From positions 477,563 to 541,562 of the forward strand of contig NZ_FNVT01000003.1 in the NCBI RefSeq assembly GCF_900108335.1: a stretch of DNA of 64,000 bases, read 5' to 3'. The notes under the pieces are model-generated. The model was not told the DNA's origin. It saw only the letters and a program-made list of their open reading frames with translations, and did not search any database. Position numbers and translations under genes: made by a program. Each line of letters begins with the position of its first letter. Position 1 is the first letter of the stretch. This DNA comes from Nonomuraea solani. Lineage in GTDB: Bacteria; Actinomycetota; Actinomycetes; Streptosporangiales; Streptosporangiaceae. Positions 39,897-50,884 of this stretch are shown in pieces.

Positions 39897-41064
39897 AACG
39901 AACACCGGCGGCGTCCCGATCGAGCTGCGGAAGGTGACCAAGCGCTTCGCGGGCAGCGACGAGCCGGCCGTACAAGAGCTGGACCTGAACATCCCCGCGG
40001 GCGAGATCGTGGTCCTGCTCGGCCCCTCGGGCTGCGGCAAGACCACCACGATGCGCATGATCAACCGCCTCGACGAGCCCACCTCGGGCGACATCCTCAT
40101 CGGCGGCCGCAGCTCGCGCGACATCGACCCCGACCGGCTCAGACGCCACATCGGGTACGTCATCCAGCAGGCCGGGCTCTTCCCCCACCTGACGGTGGCC
40201 GCGAACATCGCCCAGGTCCCCAAGATGCTCGGCTGGGAGCGCGACCGGATCGCCGAGCGCGTGGACGAGCTGCTCACGCTGGTGGGGCTGGAGCCGGAGA
40301 CGTACCGCGAGACCTATCCGCGCCGGCTCTCCGGCGGGCAGCAGCAGCGCGTCGGCGTGGCCAGGGCGCTGGCCGCCGACCCGCCCGTGCTGCTCATGGA
40401 CGAGCCGTTCGGCGCCCTCGACCCCATCACCCGCGAACGCCTCCAGGACGAGCTGCTCCGCCTCCAGGACGACCTGGCCAAGACCATCGTCTTCGTCACC
40501 CACGACGTGGACGAAGCGCTCAAGATCGGCGACCACATCGCGATCATGCAGCGCCCGGGGCACATCGTTCAGTACGCCAGACCGGCCGAGATCCTCACGA
40601 ACCCGGCCAGCGAGTACGTCGAGCAGTTCCTCGGCGGCGGCTCCTCGATGCGCCTGCTGCGCCTGACCAAGGTGGGCGACATCGAGCTGGACCAGGCCCC
40701 GTACGCGTCCGAGGACACCGACGCCCAGGAGCTGCTCACGCGGCTGGAGCCGGACGAGCACGGGTACGCCGTGATCACCGACGGCATGCGGCGGCCGCTG
40801 CGCTGGATCACCCCGGCCGCCCTCGAAGAGCTGCGCGGCCCGATCGGCACGACCGGCGAACCGATCACCGGCTCCATCGGGCACCGGATGACGCTGCAGG
40901 ACGCCCTGGAGACGCTGCTCAACGCCGACACCGACTACCTGCCCGTGATAGGCAGGCGGCAGGCGTACGTGGGAGCGCTGTCGCTGAGCACGGTGCAGAA
41001 CGCGATCCAGGCCATCAAGTCCCGCGAACGCGAGCGCCGCCTGCGGCGGGGCGAGAGCCCATGA
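39889..41064 (+). CDS. Osmoprotectant ABC transporter ATPase (OpuCA type)
   Basis: A 391-residue ATPase with Walker A GPSGCGKTT (45-53), signature LSGGQ near 146, Walker B VLLMDEP near 166 and switch His in VTHDVDEA. After the ATPase domain comes a C-terminal region with CBS-like sequence (PLRWITPAALEEL and ADTDYLPVIG), typical of OpuCA proteins, where CBS domains sense ionic strength. The start is a GTG. The stop overlaps the second permease start (ATGA). Confidence 0.9.
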   Translation: MAETNTGGVPIELRKVTKRFAGSDEPAVQELDLNIPAGEIVVLLGPSGCGKTTTMRMINRLDEPTSGDILIGGRSSRDIDPDRLRRHIGYVIQQAGLFPHLTVAANIAQVPKMLGWERDRIAERVDELLTLVGLEPETYRETYPRRLSGGQQQRVGVARALAADPPVLLMDEPFGALDPITRERLQDELLRLQDDLAKTIVFVTHDVDEALKIGDHIAIMQRPGHIVQYARPAEILTNPASEYVEQFLGGGSSMRLLRLTKVGDIELDQAPYASEDTDAQELLTRLEPDEHGYAVITDGMRRPLRWITPAALEELRGPIGTTGEPITGSIGHRMTLQDALETLLNADTDYLPVIGRRQAYVGALSLSTVQNAIQAIKSRERERRLRRGESP

Positions 41065-41837
41065 CGGTCGAGAGCGCCGCCGCCAAGGAGGCCACCACCC
41101 CGGAGCCGGACATCGGCCGGTCGTGGCACGTCGTCCTACCGCCTTTGTGCTATCTCGCGGTGGCCGTCGCGATGGTCGTCTACACGCAGGTCGTCCCGCT
41201 CGACGGCATCGAGAGCGGCTCGCTCAACCTGACGTTCATCCTCAGGCGCACCTGGGAGCACATCCAGCTCGTCTTCTACTCCACGGTGCTGGTGCTGGCG
41301 GTGGCGCTGCCGCTCGGTGTCCTGCTCACCCGGCGCGCGCTGCTCAAGGCGACGCCGTTCGTGATGGTCCTGGCGAACCTGGGCCAGGCCACGCCGTCGG
41401 TCGGGATGGTGGTGCTGCTCGCGGTGCTGTTCCAGATCGGGTTCTGGACGGCGGTGGCGGCGTTGTTCGCCTACAGCCTGCTGCCCACGCTGCGCAACAC
41501 GATGGTCGGGCTCGAACAGGTGGACCCGCGGCTGATCGACGCCGGGCGCGGCATCGGCATGTCGGCGGCCGGGGTGCTGTTCAAGGTCGAGCTGCCGATG
41601 GCCGCGCCGGTCATCCTGTCGGGCGTCAGGACGACGCTCGTGCTGAACGTGGGCACGGCGGGCATCGCGGCGTTCATCGGGGCGGGCGGGCTCGGCGACC
41701 TGATCACCACCGGGGTGAGCACGCAGCGCAACCTGGTCCTGATCACCGGGTGCGTGCTGATCGCGGTGCTGGCGCTGCTCATCGACTGGCTGGGCGGGCT
41801 CGCGCAGCGCTATCTGGCGCCCAAGGGGCTGTCGTGA
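41061..41837 (+). CDS. Osmoprotectant ABC transporter permease (OpuCD type)
   Basis: A 258-residue permease with a short polar N-terminus and about six membrane segments. The family loop DPRLIDAGRGIGMSAAGVLFKVELPMA is near 157-183. It is the second channel subunit of the osmoprotectant importer. It starts inside the ATPase stop and its own stop overlaps the binder GTG by three bases. Confidence 0.9.
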   Translation: MTVESAAAKEATTPEPDIGRSWHVVLPPLCYLAVAVAMVVYTQVVPLDGIESGSLNLTFILRRTWEHIQLVFYSTVLVLAVALPLGVLLTRRALLKATPFVMVLANLGQATPSVGMVVLLAVLFQIGFWTAVAALFAYSLLPTLRNTMVGLEQVDPRLIDAGRGIGMSAAGVLFKVELPMAAPVILSGVRTTLVLNVGTAGIAAFIGAGGLGDLITTGVSTQRNLVLITGCVLIAVLALLIDWLGGLAQRYLAPKGLS

Positions 41838-42790
41838 GGGCCAGGCTGCTTCTCGCGCTGCTGCTGGTGGTGGCCGGTTGCGGGTTGCGGCCCGCGTCGT
41901 CGTTCGTGCCGCCCGTGAAGCCGGGCAGCATCCGGCACCTGCCCTCGCTCGAAGGCACGACGATCCGGGTGACCTCCAAGGAGTTCACCGAACAGCTCGT
42001 GCTCGGCAAGATCGCGGTCCTGGCCCTCGCCGCGGCGGGCGCCGACGTGAAGGACCAGACGAACGTCCAGGGCAGCGTGAACGCCCGCGCCTCCCTGCTC
42101 CGCGACGAGGCCGACCTGATGTGGGAGTACACCGGCACCGGCTGGATCACCTACCTCGGCCGGCCCGACCCGATCCCGGACGCCGAACGGCAGTACGAGG
42201 CCGTACGCGACCTCGACCTGCGGCGCAACGGCATCGTCTGGCTGCCGCCCGCGCCGCTGAACAACACGTACGCGATCGGCGTCACCCGCGCCACGGCCGA
42301 GAAATGGGGCCTGTCGAAGATCTCGGACATGACCAGGATCCCCCTCGCACAACGTACGTTCTGCGTCGACCACGAGGCCTTCGGCCGCGACGACGGCTTC
42401 CTCGGCATGCTCAGGGGCTACGGCCTGGAATACGGCAAGGACATCCCCCGCGGCAACGTACGGCGGCTGTCGGTCGGCGTCCTGTACAGCGCGATCGCCG
42501 GCGGCGAGTGCAACCTGGCCCTGCTGAGCACCACGGACGGCCGGATCGAGGCGCTCGACCTGGTGCTGCTCCAGGACGACAGGCACTTCTTCCCGCTGTA
42601 CAACGCGGCGGTGACCATGCGGCGGCAACTGGCCGACGCCCATCCGGAGATCGCCGGGATCTTCGCCCCCATCAGCGCCAAGCTGACCAACGACGTGATC
42701 CGCGGGCTCAACGCCCAGGTGGACGTGGACGGCCGTGAGCCGGCGCTGGTCGTCCGCGACTGGCTCAGATCACAGGGCTTCGTCAAGTGA
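41834..42790 (+). CDS. Osmoprotectant ABC transporter solute-binding lipoprotein (OpuCC/OsmX type)
   Basis: A 318-residue binding protein with lipobox VAGC and the anchor Cys near 16. The mature domain begins TIRVTSKEFTEQLVLGKIA, the usual start of OpuAC-like quaternary-amine binders, and includes LMWEYTGTGWITYLG and FCVDHEAFGRDDGF. The GTG at 41834 overlaps the permease stop (GTGA). It completes the importer. Betaine, choline, carnitine or a similar solute is likely. Confidence 0.88.
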   Translation: MRARLLLALLLVVAGCGLRPASSFVPPVKPGSIRHLPSLEGTTIRVTSKEFTEQLVLGKIAVLALAAAGADVKDQTNVQGSVNARASLLRDEADLMWEYTGTGWITYLGRPDPIPDAERQYEAVRDLDLRRNGIVWLPPAPLNNTYAIGVTRATAEKWGLSKISDMTRIPLAQRTFCVDHEAFGRDDGFLGMLRGYGLEYGKDIPRGNVRRLSVGVLYSAIAGGECNLALLSTTDGRIEALDLVLLQDDRHFFPLYNAAVTMRRQLADAHPEIAGIFAPISAKLTNDVIRGLNAQVDVDGREPALVVRDWLRSQGFVK

Positions 42791-42832
42791 GCGTGACGTT
42801 AGCCGTACCCGGGACAGGGCAGACCGCTGGGC

Positions 42833-45369
<2,537 letters not shown>

Positions 45370-45398
45370 TCAGCGGTACGGACTCCTTCAGGGGGACT

Positions 45399-45743
45399 AT
45401 GAAAGAGATCGCCGCTGTCGTCGGACTCGTGGTGATGGCCATGTCCGGCGCGACCGCCGCCGCTGGGGACGGTATCGACCAGCACGAAGTGAGCCAGGAG
45501 CAGTACCAGATCCTGATCGCCCAGTGCCGCTACGCGGACACCGGAAAGGCCAAATGCCGCGCCGCGGTCGAGGAGATGTATCGCGTCGGCAAGACCGACA
45601 GCAAGCTCGACTGCCGGTCATACTCCGGCGTGACCGTGTGCGGCACGCTGAAGCTCAGCAAGGCCGAACGCTCGTGCACGCGTGACTCCACGAAGCAGGG
45701 CCTGCCGTTCCGGCGTGCCGAGGTGGAGTGCTACGCGCTGTGA
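45399..45743 (+). CDS. Small secreted Cys-rich protein
   Basis: A 114-residue protein with a signal peptide (MKEIAAVVGLVVMAMSGATAAAG, cleavage near 22). The mature part is about 90 residues with six cysteines, enough for three disulfides, and no recognised domain. The ATG at 45399 with GGGGG upstream is preferred over the GTG at 45357, as it makes a proper signal peptide. It overlaps the universal stress protein gene (stop and GTG share bases), so both are probably one transcript. Function unknown. Confidence 0.7.
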   Translation: MKEIAAVVGLVVMAMSGATAAAGDGIDQHEVSQEQYQILIAQCRYADTGKAKCRAAVEEMYRVGKTDSKLDCRSYSGVTVCGTLKLSKAERSCTRDSTKQGLPFRRAEVECYAL

Positions 45744-46573
45744 TCATCGTCGGAGTGGACGGCTCCAGGATCGGCCTGGAGGCCGCCGCCTGGGCCGCCG
45801 CCGAGGCGGCGCTGTGCGACGCGCCGCTGACCGTGGCGCACGCCGTGCCGAAATGGATCTGCGAACCGGGTCTCGACCGGTACGCGGAGGTCGCCCAATG
45901 GATGCGCGACGGCGCGAACACCGTACTCGGTGAGGCCGAGGAGGCGGCCCGCCGCGCGTGGCCCGGGGTCCGCGCCGAGCGGGTGCTGCTGCCCGGCGAG
46001 CCCCGCCAGGCGCTGATCAAGGCGTCGGAGGGGGCCGAGCTGCTGGTCGTCGGCAGCCGGGGGATCGGTGGGGTGCGCGGGCTGCTGATCGGGTCGGTGG
46101 CGCACGGGGTGGCGGCGCACGCGCGGACGAATGTCGTGCTCGTCCACGAACGGCCCACGTCCGCGCGCGGCGAGGTGGTGGCCGGGACCGACGGCTCCTC
46201 CGGGAGCGCTCAGGCACTGGAGTTCGCCTTCGCCGAGGCGGAGTTGCGCGGTGCGCGGCTGCGTGTCGTACAGGCGTGGGCCTGGCCGCGGCCTGGCGGC
46301 TTCGAACCGGCCGACCCGCAGGGCCAGCAGGACGCGCTGCGGGCGCTGGAGGAGTCGCTGACCGGATACCGGTCGCGGCATCCCGGGGTCGAGGCCGTGG
46401 CCGAGGTCGTGCACGGGCATCCGGTCGAGGTGCTGAAGGAGGCCGCCGGCCGGGCGGACCTGCTGGTGACCGGGTCGCGCGGGCACGGGCAGCTAGCCGG
46501 GATGCTCATCGGCTCTGTCAGCCAGGCCCTGCTCCACCACGCCCCCTGCCCGCTGGCCGTGGTCCGCCGCTGA
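45740..46573 (+). CDS. Tandem UspA-domain universal stress protein
   Basis: A 277-residue cytoplasmic protein with two UspA domains (about 1-135 and 145-277). Each has the ATP-binding pattern G-2X-G-9X-G-S: GSRGIGGVRGLLIGSVAHGV near 110 and GSRGHGQLAGMLIGSVSQAL near 250. The start GTG at 45740 overlaps the preceding stop. In actinomycetes tandem Usp proteins belong to redox and dormancy responses; no such regulator site was identified here. Confidence 0.88.
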   Translation: MIIVGVDGSRIGLEAAAWAAAEAALCDAPLTVAHAVPKWICEPGLDRYAEVAQWMRDGANTVLGEAEEAARRAWPGVRAERVLLPGEPRQALIKASEGAELLVVGSRGIGGVRGLLIGSVAHGVAAHARTNVVLVHERPTSARGEVVAGTDGSSGSAQALEFAFAEAELRGARLRVVQAWAWPRPGGFEPADPQGQQDALRALEESLTGYRSRHPGVEAVAEVVHGHPVEVLKEAAGRADLLVTGSRGHGQLAGMLIGSVSQALLHHAPCPLAVVRR

Positions 46574-46693
46574 AAGTTACATCAGCCTGACCCCTATCAC
46601 CGCAGGTCAGCCGACATGCCGTGATCGCCTCCCTTCCCGCCCGCGCCCGCACCTCCTTACGATCTGCGCAGGCTACGACGGGAGAGCAGACGA

Positions 46694-47755
46694 ATGCGCA
46701 AGTCCGGCTCCAAGCCGGCGGCGGTGGTGCTGGCACTGGTCGTGGCGGTGTTATTCGCCTCCACGCTGTTCGCCACCACCACCTCGGCCACTGCCGCCGC
46801 CACCAGGATCATGCCCCTGGGCGACTCGATCACCGGATCCCCCGGCTGCTGGCGGGCCCTGCTGTGGAACCGCCTCCAGAGCACCGGCCACACGAACATC
46901 GACTTCGTCGGCACCCTGCCGACGCAGGGCTGCGGGGTCGCGCACGACGGCGACAACGAGGGCCACGGCGGCTACCTGGCCACCAACATCGCCAGCCAGA
47001 ACCTGCTGACCGGCTGGCTCTCCGCCACCAAGCCCGACATCGTGCTGATGCACCTCGGCACCAACGACGTGTGGAGCAACATCGCACCGGCGACGATCCT
47101 CAGCGCGTTCACCACGCTGGTGAACCAGATGCGGGCCAGCAACCCCGGCATGAAGATCCTCGTCGCCAAGATCATCCCGATGGCCCCGTCCAACTGCGGT
47201 GACTGTGGCCAGCGCGCCGTCAACTTCAACAACGCCATACCCGCCTGGGCCGCCGCCACCACGACCGCGCAGTCGCCGATCACCGTGGTGGACCAGTGGG
47301 CGGGCTTCAACACTGGCAGCGACACCTACGACGGGGTGCACCCGAACGCCGCCGGTGACCAGAAGATGTCCGACAAGTGGTATCCGCCGCTGGTCAGCGC
47401 CCTGGGCGGCACCTCCACGCCCACCGCCACCACCACCATCACCCCGCCGCCTCCCGGGGGCTGCACGGCCACGTACAAGAACGGCGGTCAGTGGCAGGGC
47501 GGGTTCCAGGGTGAGGTCACCGTCAAGAACACCGGCTCGTCGCCGATGACCGCGTGGACGGTCGGGTGGACGTTCGCCAACGGGCAGCAGATCACTCAGA
47601 TCTGGGGCGGCACGCTGAGCGCGAGCGGCTCGTCGGTGACGGTGCGGAACGCCGGCTGGAACGGCTCGCTGGCGCCCGGGGCGTCGACCACGTTCGGCTT
47701 CCTGGCCTCCTGGAACGGCACCAACACCGCTCCCACCCCTAGTTGCTCGCGGTGA
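46694..47755 (+). CDS. Secreted SGNH/GDSL esterase with C-terminal CBM2
   Basis: A 353-residue extracellular enzyme. A signal peptide (1 to about 36, ending TTTSATAAA) is followed by an SGNH hydrolase domain with GDSITGSPGCWR (nucleophile Ser near 45), GTNDVW near 121 and DGVHPNAAGDQ (catalytic Asp/His) near 213. A Pro/Thr linker (near 240-255) leads to a family-2 carbohydrate-binding module with its terminal cysteines and surface tryptophans (GGQWQGGFQGEV...WTVGWTF...WNG). The motif set is that of CE3-type acetyl-xylan esterases. It likely deacetylates plant polysaccharides. Confidence 0.9.
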   Translation: MRKSGSKPAAVVLALVVAVLFASTLFATTTSATAAATRIMPLGDSITGSPGCWRALLWNRLQSTGHTNIDFVGTLPTQGCGVAHDGDNEGHGGYLATNIASQNLLTGWLSATKPDIVLMHLGTNDVWSNIAPATILSAFTTLVNQMRASNPGMKILVAKIIPMAPSNCGDCGQRAVNFNNAIPAWAAATTTAQSPITVVDQWAGFNTGSDTYDGVHPNAAGDQKMSDKWYPPLVSALGGTSTPTATTTITPPPPGGCTATYKNGGQWQGGFQGEVTVKNTGSSPMTAWTVGWTFANGQQITQIWGGTLSASGSSVTVRNAGWNGSLAPGASTTFGFLASWNGTNTAPTPSCSR

Positions 47756-48236
47756 TGGCGGCCATTCTGGGGGCCGCCAGCCGTACGTAGTCGTCGGTGG
47801 CCAGTGCCACGGAGCGGTCGAGCCTGGCCGCGTTGAAGTACAGCTCGGGCTGGTCCAGCAGCGATGGATCGGCGACCAGCTCGAGCCTGGGGTCGTAGCT
47901 GAACGGCAGCACGGTCCCGCTCACGCTGCCGGCCAGCTCCTCGGCCTTGTCCTTGGCGGCGAAGGCGACGTATGTGCCTTCCAGCAGCTCCTTGACCGCC
48001 TGCAGGTCGAGCCGCGCGTCGCCGGGCACGACGGCCAGGACGTGGCGGGTCTGCTTCTTGCCTATCTTGACCATCACCACCAGACACTTGGCCGCCTGCC
48101 CGGGAGCGTGCCCGCGCAACGCACTGACCTCGTCGGTACGCCCTTCCGGCGCGTGCTCGATCAGCCGATAACGCGCTCCCGCGGCATCCATGTCGGCGAT
48201 CAGACGCTCGTAGGCGGCGTGGTGCTCACCAGTCAC
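47739..48236 (-). CDS. YbaK/EbsC-type aminoacyl-tRNA deacylase-like protein
   Basis: A 165-residue single-domain protein of the YbaK/ProX editing fold, which hydrolyses mischarged aminoacyl-tRNA. It has the KCLVVMV strand near 50 with its conserved Lys, VPGDARLDLQAVKELL and the GSVSGTVLPFSYDP loop. It is translated after the ArsR gene, with the start 11 bases inside that gene. Its 3' end overlaps the esterase gene by 17 bases. The natural substrate is not predictable. Confidence 0.85.
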   Translation of the reverse strand: MTGEHHAAYERLIADMDAAGARYRLIEHAPEGRTDEVSALRGHAPGQAAKCLVVMVKIGKKQTRHVLAVVPGDARLDLQAVKELLEGTYVAFAAKDKAEELAGSVSGTVLPFSYDPRLELVADPSLLDQPELYFNAARLDRSVALATDDYVRLAAPRMAAITASN

Positions 48237-48528
48237 TGCTCAACAACTCCTTCGCCGCCGCGATTCGTTCCTCGTCGCGCTGGTAGAACACCCACTGCTT
48301 GATCTTCCTGCCGCGGATCAGCCCCGCCTTGGCGAGCACTTTGAGGTGCTCGCCGCAGGTGGGCTGGCTCACGCCGAGCTTCTCGGCGATGAACAGCGAA
48401 CAGACCCCGTCCTGTACGAGGTCACCGTCACGTTGCGGCGGGAAGTGCCGCTCGGGATCGCGCAGCCAGTCCAGGATCAGCAGCCGCTTGTCATTGCCCA
48501 ATGCCTTGACCAGATCAACGTCCAGCAC
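48226..48528 (-). CDS. ArsR-like winged-helix regulator
   Basis: A 100-residue winged-helix protein: KALGNDKRLLILDWLRDP, then IAEKLGVSQPTCGEHLKVLAKAGLIRGRKIKQWVFYQRDEE, the ArsR-type recognition helix and wing. It has only two cysteines, with no obvious metal site. It overlaps the YbaK gene downstream and probably regulates this two-gene operon. A short AT-rich promoter region (GGCAATTAGCTAATTCC near 48540) lies upstream. Confidence 0.87.
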   Translation of the reverse strand: MLDVDLVKALGNDKRLLILDWLRDPERHFPPQRDGDLVQDGVCSLFIAEKLGVSQPTCGEHLKVLAKAGLIRGRKIKQWVFYQRDEERIAAAKELLSSDW

Positions 48529-48598
48529 CAGCCCATTATGGCAATTAGCTAATTCCCTGTCTATTCCTTCGAATCAGGGACCACAGCCGGCCCCCCGA

Positions 48599-49267
48599 TC
48601 ACGACCGCTGCTGAACTACCGGCACACCCTCACTGGCCTGCACCAGGACGAACCCCTGCCCACTGAACGACAACTGCATGGCCTCCCCGCTCCCCCGCCC
48701 GATCAAGGCTCCTGCCTTCATCGTCCGATTGACCCCGACGTTCAGCCCCGTACTCCAGCACACGGCCGACTGCCCATCCGCGAACGTCGGCATGCGAGCC
48801 GCATCCAGCAGCACCGGCGTGCCGTGCGTGGTCACCGCCACCCACCCGGTCCCGGTGATCGTCGTGTTGAACAGCCCCCCGGCCGCCATCCCGGCGCCCT
48901 GCACCCGCTGAATGTCCCAGCCGAGCTGCGGCTGAAACGCCAGCAGGTTACGCCCGTTGACGGTGATCCCCTCGTTCTCCAGGTAGAACAGGTGGATGTC
49001 GTCGGCGTTGTCGGCCAGGTAGAGCAGCCCCTGGCCGCGTACGCGCATCAGGGACGCGCCCTCCCCCGTCATGGCCTTCTTGAACATCTTCCCGAGGCCA
49101 CCCGAGCCCTCGTAGTTGAAGTCCATCTGCCCCTGGAAGGCGACCATCGACCCCTGCTTGGCCAGCACCTCATCGGGCAACTGGACGCGCAGCATCTTGC
49201 CGTTCTCGAGGGCGAAGGCCGGGGGCAGATGCTGGGGGTCAAGGTTGCCGAAAATCGAGCTACGCAC
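48599..49267 (-). CDS. AIM24-family protein
   Basis: A 222-residue all-beta protein of the AIM24/TIGR00266 family: MLRVQLPDEVLAKQGSMVAFQGQMDFNYEGSG, a GEGASLMRVRGQGLLYLAD segment and a C-terminal GSGEAMQLSFSGQGFVLVQ. Its biochemical role in bacteria is not known. The GTG at 49267 behind GGGAGA is preferred over an in-frame upstream start at 49294. It is a single gene. Confidence 0.85.
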   Translation of the reverse strand: MRSSIFGNLDPQHLPPAFALENGKMLRVQLPDEVLAKQGSMVAFQGQMDFNYEGSGGLGKMFKKAMTGEGASLMRVRGQGLLYLADNADDIHLFYLENEGITVNGRNLLAFQPQLGWDIQRVQGAGMAAGGLFNTTITGTGWVAVTTHGTPVLLDAARMPTFADGQSAVCWSTGLNVGVNRTMKAGALIGRGSGEAMQLSFSGQGFVLVQASEGVPVVQQRS

Positions 49268-49293
49268 GTTTCTCCCTAGGTTCGACCGTGGCA

Positions 49294-49946
49294 CTACAGC
49301 CGTGTGCGGGCCTCCTGGATCGAGCGCATGACGCCCCCGGCGCCATCCTCCTCGGCGATCGCGGCCGCCTCATCAAGCACCGCCACCGCCTCATCCCGCC
49401 GCCCTTCGGCAAGGGCGATATAGGCCAGCCCTACCAGGTTAGCGGCCACGCCGGCCATGAAGCCGATCTCCCTGCGCAGCCGCACGGACTCCTCCAGCAG
49501 TTCCCGCGCTTCAGCCAGCCGCCCAGCGACATGCTCACCAATCCCCAGATGCCGCAGCACGTACGAAAGCGTCAGCCCATCCCCGGCCCGCTCCGCCAGA
49601 CCCCGCGCCCGCTCGAACACCGGCCGCGCCGAATCCTGATCCCCCGCACTACCTGATGCCAAACCCCAACCCAGAACAGCCCTTCAGCTTCCCCCCATAC
49701 ATCCCCCAACCCCCGATAAAGCCCCACAGCCCGCTCAAACAGCCCAAGCTCCAACTCCAGCTCCAACTCCGGCTCATCAACCCGGTGCTGCCCCTCAAGA
49801 AACCGAGCATGAACGAGCCGCCCACGCGCCAGCACCAACTCGGCCTCAACCCGATCGAGCCCCAGCTCAGCCTCCGCCAGCCCACCGGGATCCCCACCGA
49901 ACACCGCCCGCTCATAGGCATGCCGAGCCCGCTCAACCGCCCCCAT
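49294..49946 (-). pseudogene. TPR-repeat protein gene broken by a one-base frameshift
   Basis: Two frames together encode one helical-repeat protein of about 217 residues. The upstream part (49946 to about 49646) reads RARHAYERAVFGG...LYRGLGDVWGEAEGLFWVGVWHQVVRG. The downstream part (to 49294) continues DQDSARPVFERARGLAERAG...LSYVLRHLGIGEHVAGRLAEARELLEESVRLRREIGF. The frame is lost at a C5 run (plus strand 49641-49645); one more base would restore it exactly at VVRG-DQDSAR. It may be a true pseudogene, a phase-variable run or a sequencing error. The start codon choice (ATG 49946) is uncertain. The gene lies just after the response regulator. Confidence 0.7.
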
Positions 49947-49977
49947 CACCAGTCCCGCCGGATCAAACCCCGCTGCG

Positions 49978-50364
49978 TCAGTCCCGAGCCCCAGCAGCCA
50001 AATCCCGCACAACCTGGATCAACTCCGCCGGATCGAACGGCTTGGTCAGGTAGGCATCCACCCCGATCCCCCGCCCCCGCCGCTTGTCATCATCCTGCGC
50101 CCTGGCGGTGATCAGCACGACCTTGATATGGCTGGTCGCCTCCTCGGTACGCAACCTCTGCGCCGTAGCCCACCCATCCAGACACGGCATCATCACATCC
50201 AACGTGATCACGTCCGGCATGACGTCGAGCACCTGCTCAAGACAGTCCTGTCCATCGGTGGCGGTCGCGACCTCGAACCCCTCCAGGTTCAGGTTGACCG
50301 CAATCAGCTGCCGGATGACCTCGTCATCGTCCACGACCAGTACTTTGCCAAGAACCTCGCCCAC
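49978..50364 (-). CDS. Single-domain response regulator (CheY-like)
   Basis: A 128-residue receiver domain with no output domain: acidic pocket VDDDE near 11-15, phospho-Asp56 in ITLDVMMP, Thr in LITARAQ and Lys in LTKPFDPAEL. The start is a GTG at 50364. No kinase gene is adjacent, so its partner is elsewhere. The TPR gene follows in the same direction about 30 bases downstream. Confidence 0.9.
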   Translation of the reverse strand: MGEVLGKVLVVDDDEVIRQLIAVNLNLEGFEVATATDGQDCLEQVLDVMPDVITLDVMMPCLDGWATAQRLRTEEATSHIKVVLITARAQDDDKRRGRGIGVDAYLTKPFDPAELIQVVRDLAAGARD

Positions 50365-50480
50365 GGGCGCAAAGCTAACCTGTAGCTAGCCGGTCACGTG
50401 CGGTTTTCGCCGGATGCGTTCGCGGAGCGTTATCTGGTGCCGAGTGCTCTCCGGATACTGGTAGCCTTAACACCTGTCGA

Positions 50481-50552
50481 GCCCCCTTAGCTCAGGGGAT
50501 AGAGCACCGGCCTCCGGAGCCGGGTGCGTAGGTTCGAATCCTACAGGGGGCA
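50481..50552 (+). tRNA. tRNA-Arg, anticodon CCG
   Basis: A complete 72-base cloverleaf: acceptor GCCCCCT pairs with AGGGGGC, the D-arm is GCTCAGGGGATAGAGC, the anticodon stem CCGGC/GCCGG encloses loop CTCCGGA (anticodon CCG), and the T-arm is TAGGTTCGAATCCTA. The discriminator is A. CCA is not encoded. It marks the left edge of a compositionally different stretch. Confidence 0.96.
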
Positions 50553-50601
50553 CTCGATCTTGAGCAGCGGTTCCGACCGCTGACCAGGGCTAACATCATA
50601 C

Positions 50602-50641
50602 GAACGGGCGGGCCTCCAGTCTCACGGAGTCCCGCCCGTTC
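50602..50641 (+). terminator. Long hairpin downstream of tRNA-Arg
   Basis: GAACGGGCGGG (50602-50612) pairs perfectly with CCCGCCCGTTC (50631-50641). The inner CTCC/GGAG bases extend the stem. There is no T-run. It probably ends the tRNA transcript or a former leftward gene. Confidence 0.65.
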
Positions 50642-50828
50642 TCGTCGTAGCTCACTGGTTGTGGACCAGTTGTGGACCATGATCGAGCTTCCATCTGAGC
50701 CTCGAACGGCGAGACAGCTCCGTGTCCCCTCGCGTGCAGACCGCCTGCTGGCCGCGCTGCGGCTCTGCGGCCGGTCGCGGCCAGCGCAGCCTGCGCGCCG
50801 GAATGCCGAATTCCATCCCTGTTCGCCA

Positions 50829-50866
50829 AGTTCGTTCAGTACGATCTGACCATACGGGAACGAACT
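50829..50866. promoter_or_regulatory. Inverted repeat in front of the DUF262 gene
   Basis: AGTTCGTTC (50829-50837) and GAACGAACT (50858-50866) are perfect 9-bp arms 20 bases apart. They end 18 bases before the start. They may be an operator that keeps the downstream gene silent or links it to a host signal. Confidence 0.45.
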
Positions 50867-50884
50867 GTCACGATGGGGGAGCGC

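Larger units (their letters stand above)
50553..50884. other. Gene-free stretch after tRNA-Arg
   Basis: It holds a strong hairpin (50602-50641) and the direct repeat TTGTGGACCA (50658 and 50668), of a kind often seen at the ends of actinomycete integrase genes. It also holds a promoter-like region with a 9-bp inverted repeat. No integrase reading frame remains. It may be the scar of a lost integrative element. Confidence 0.4.
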
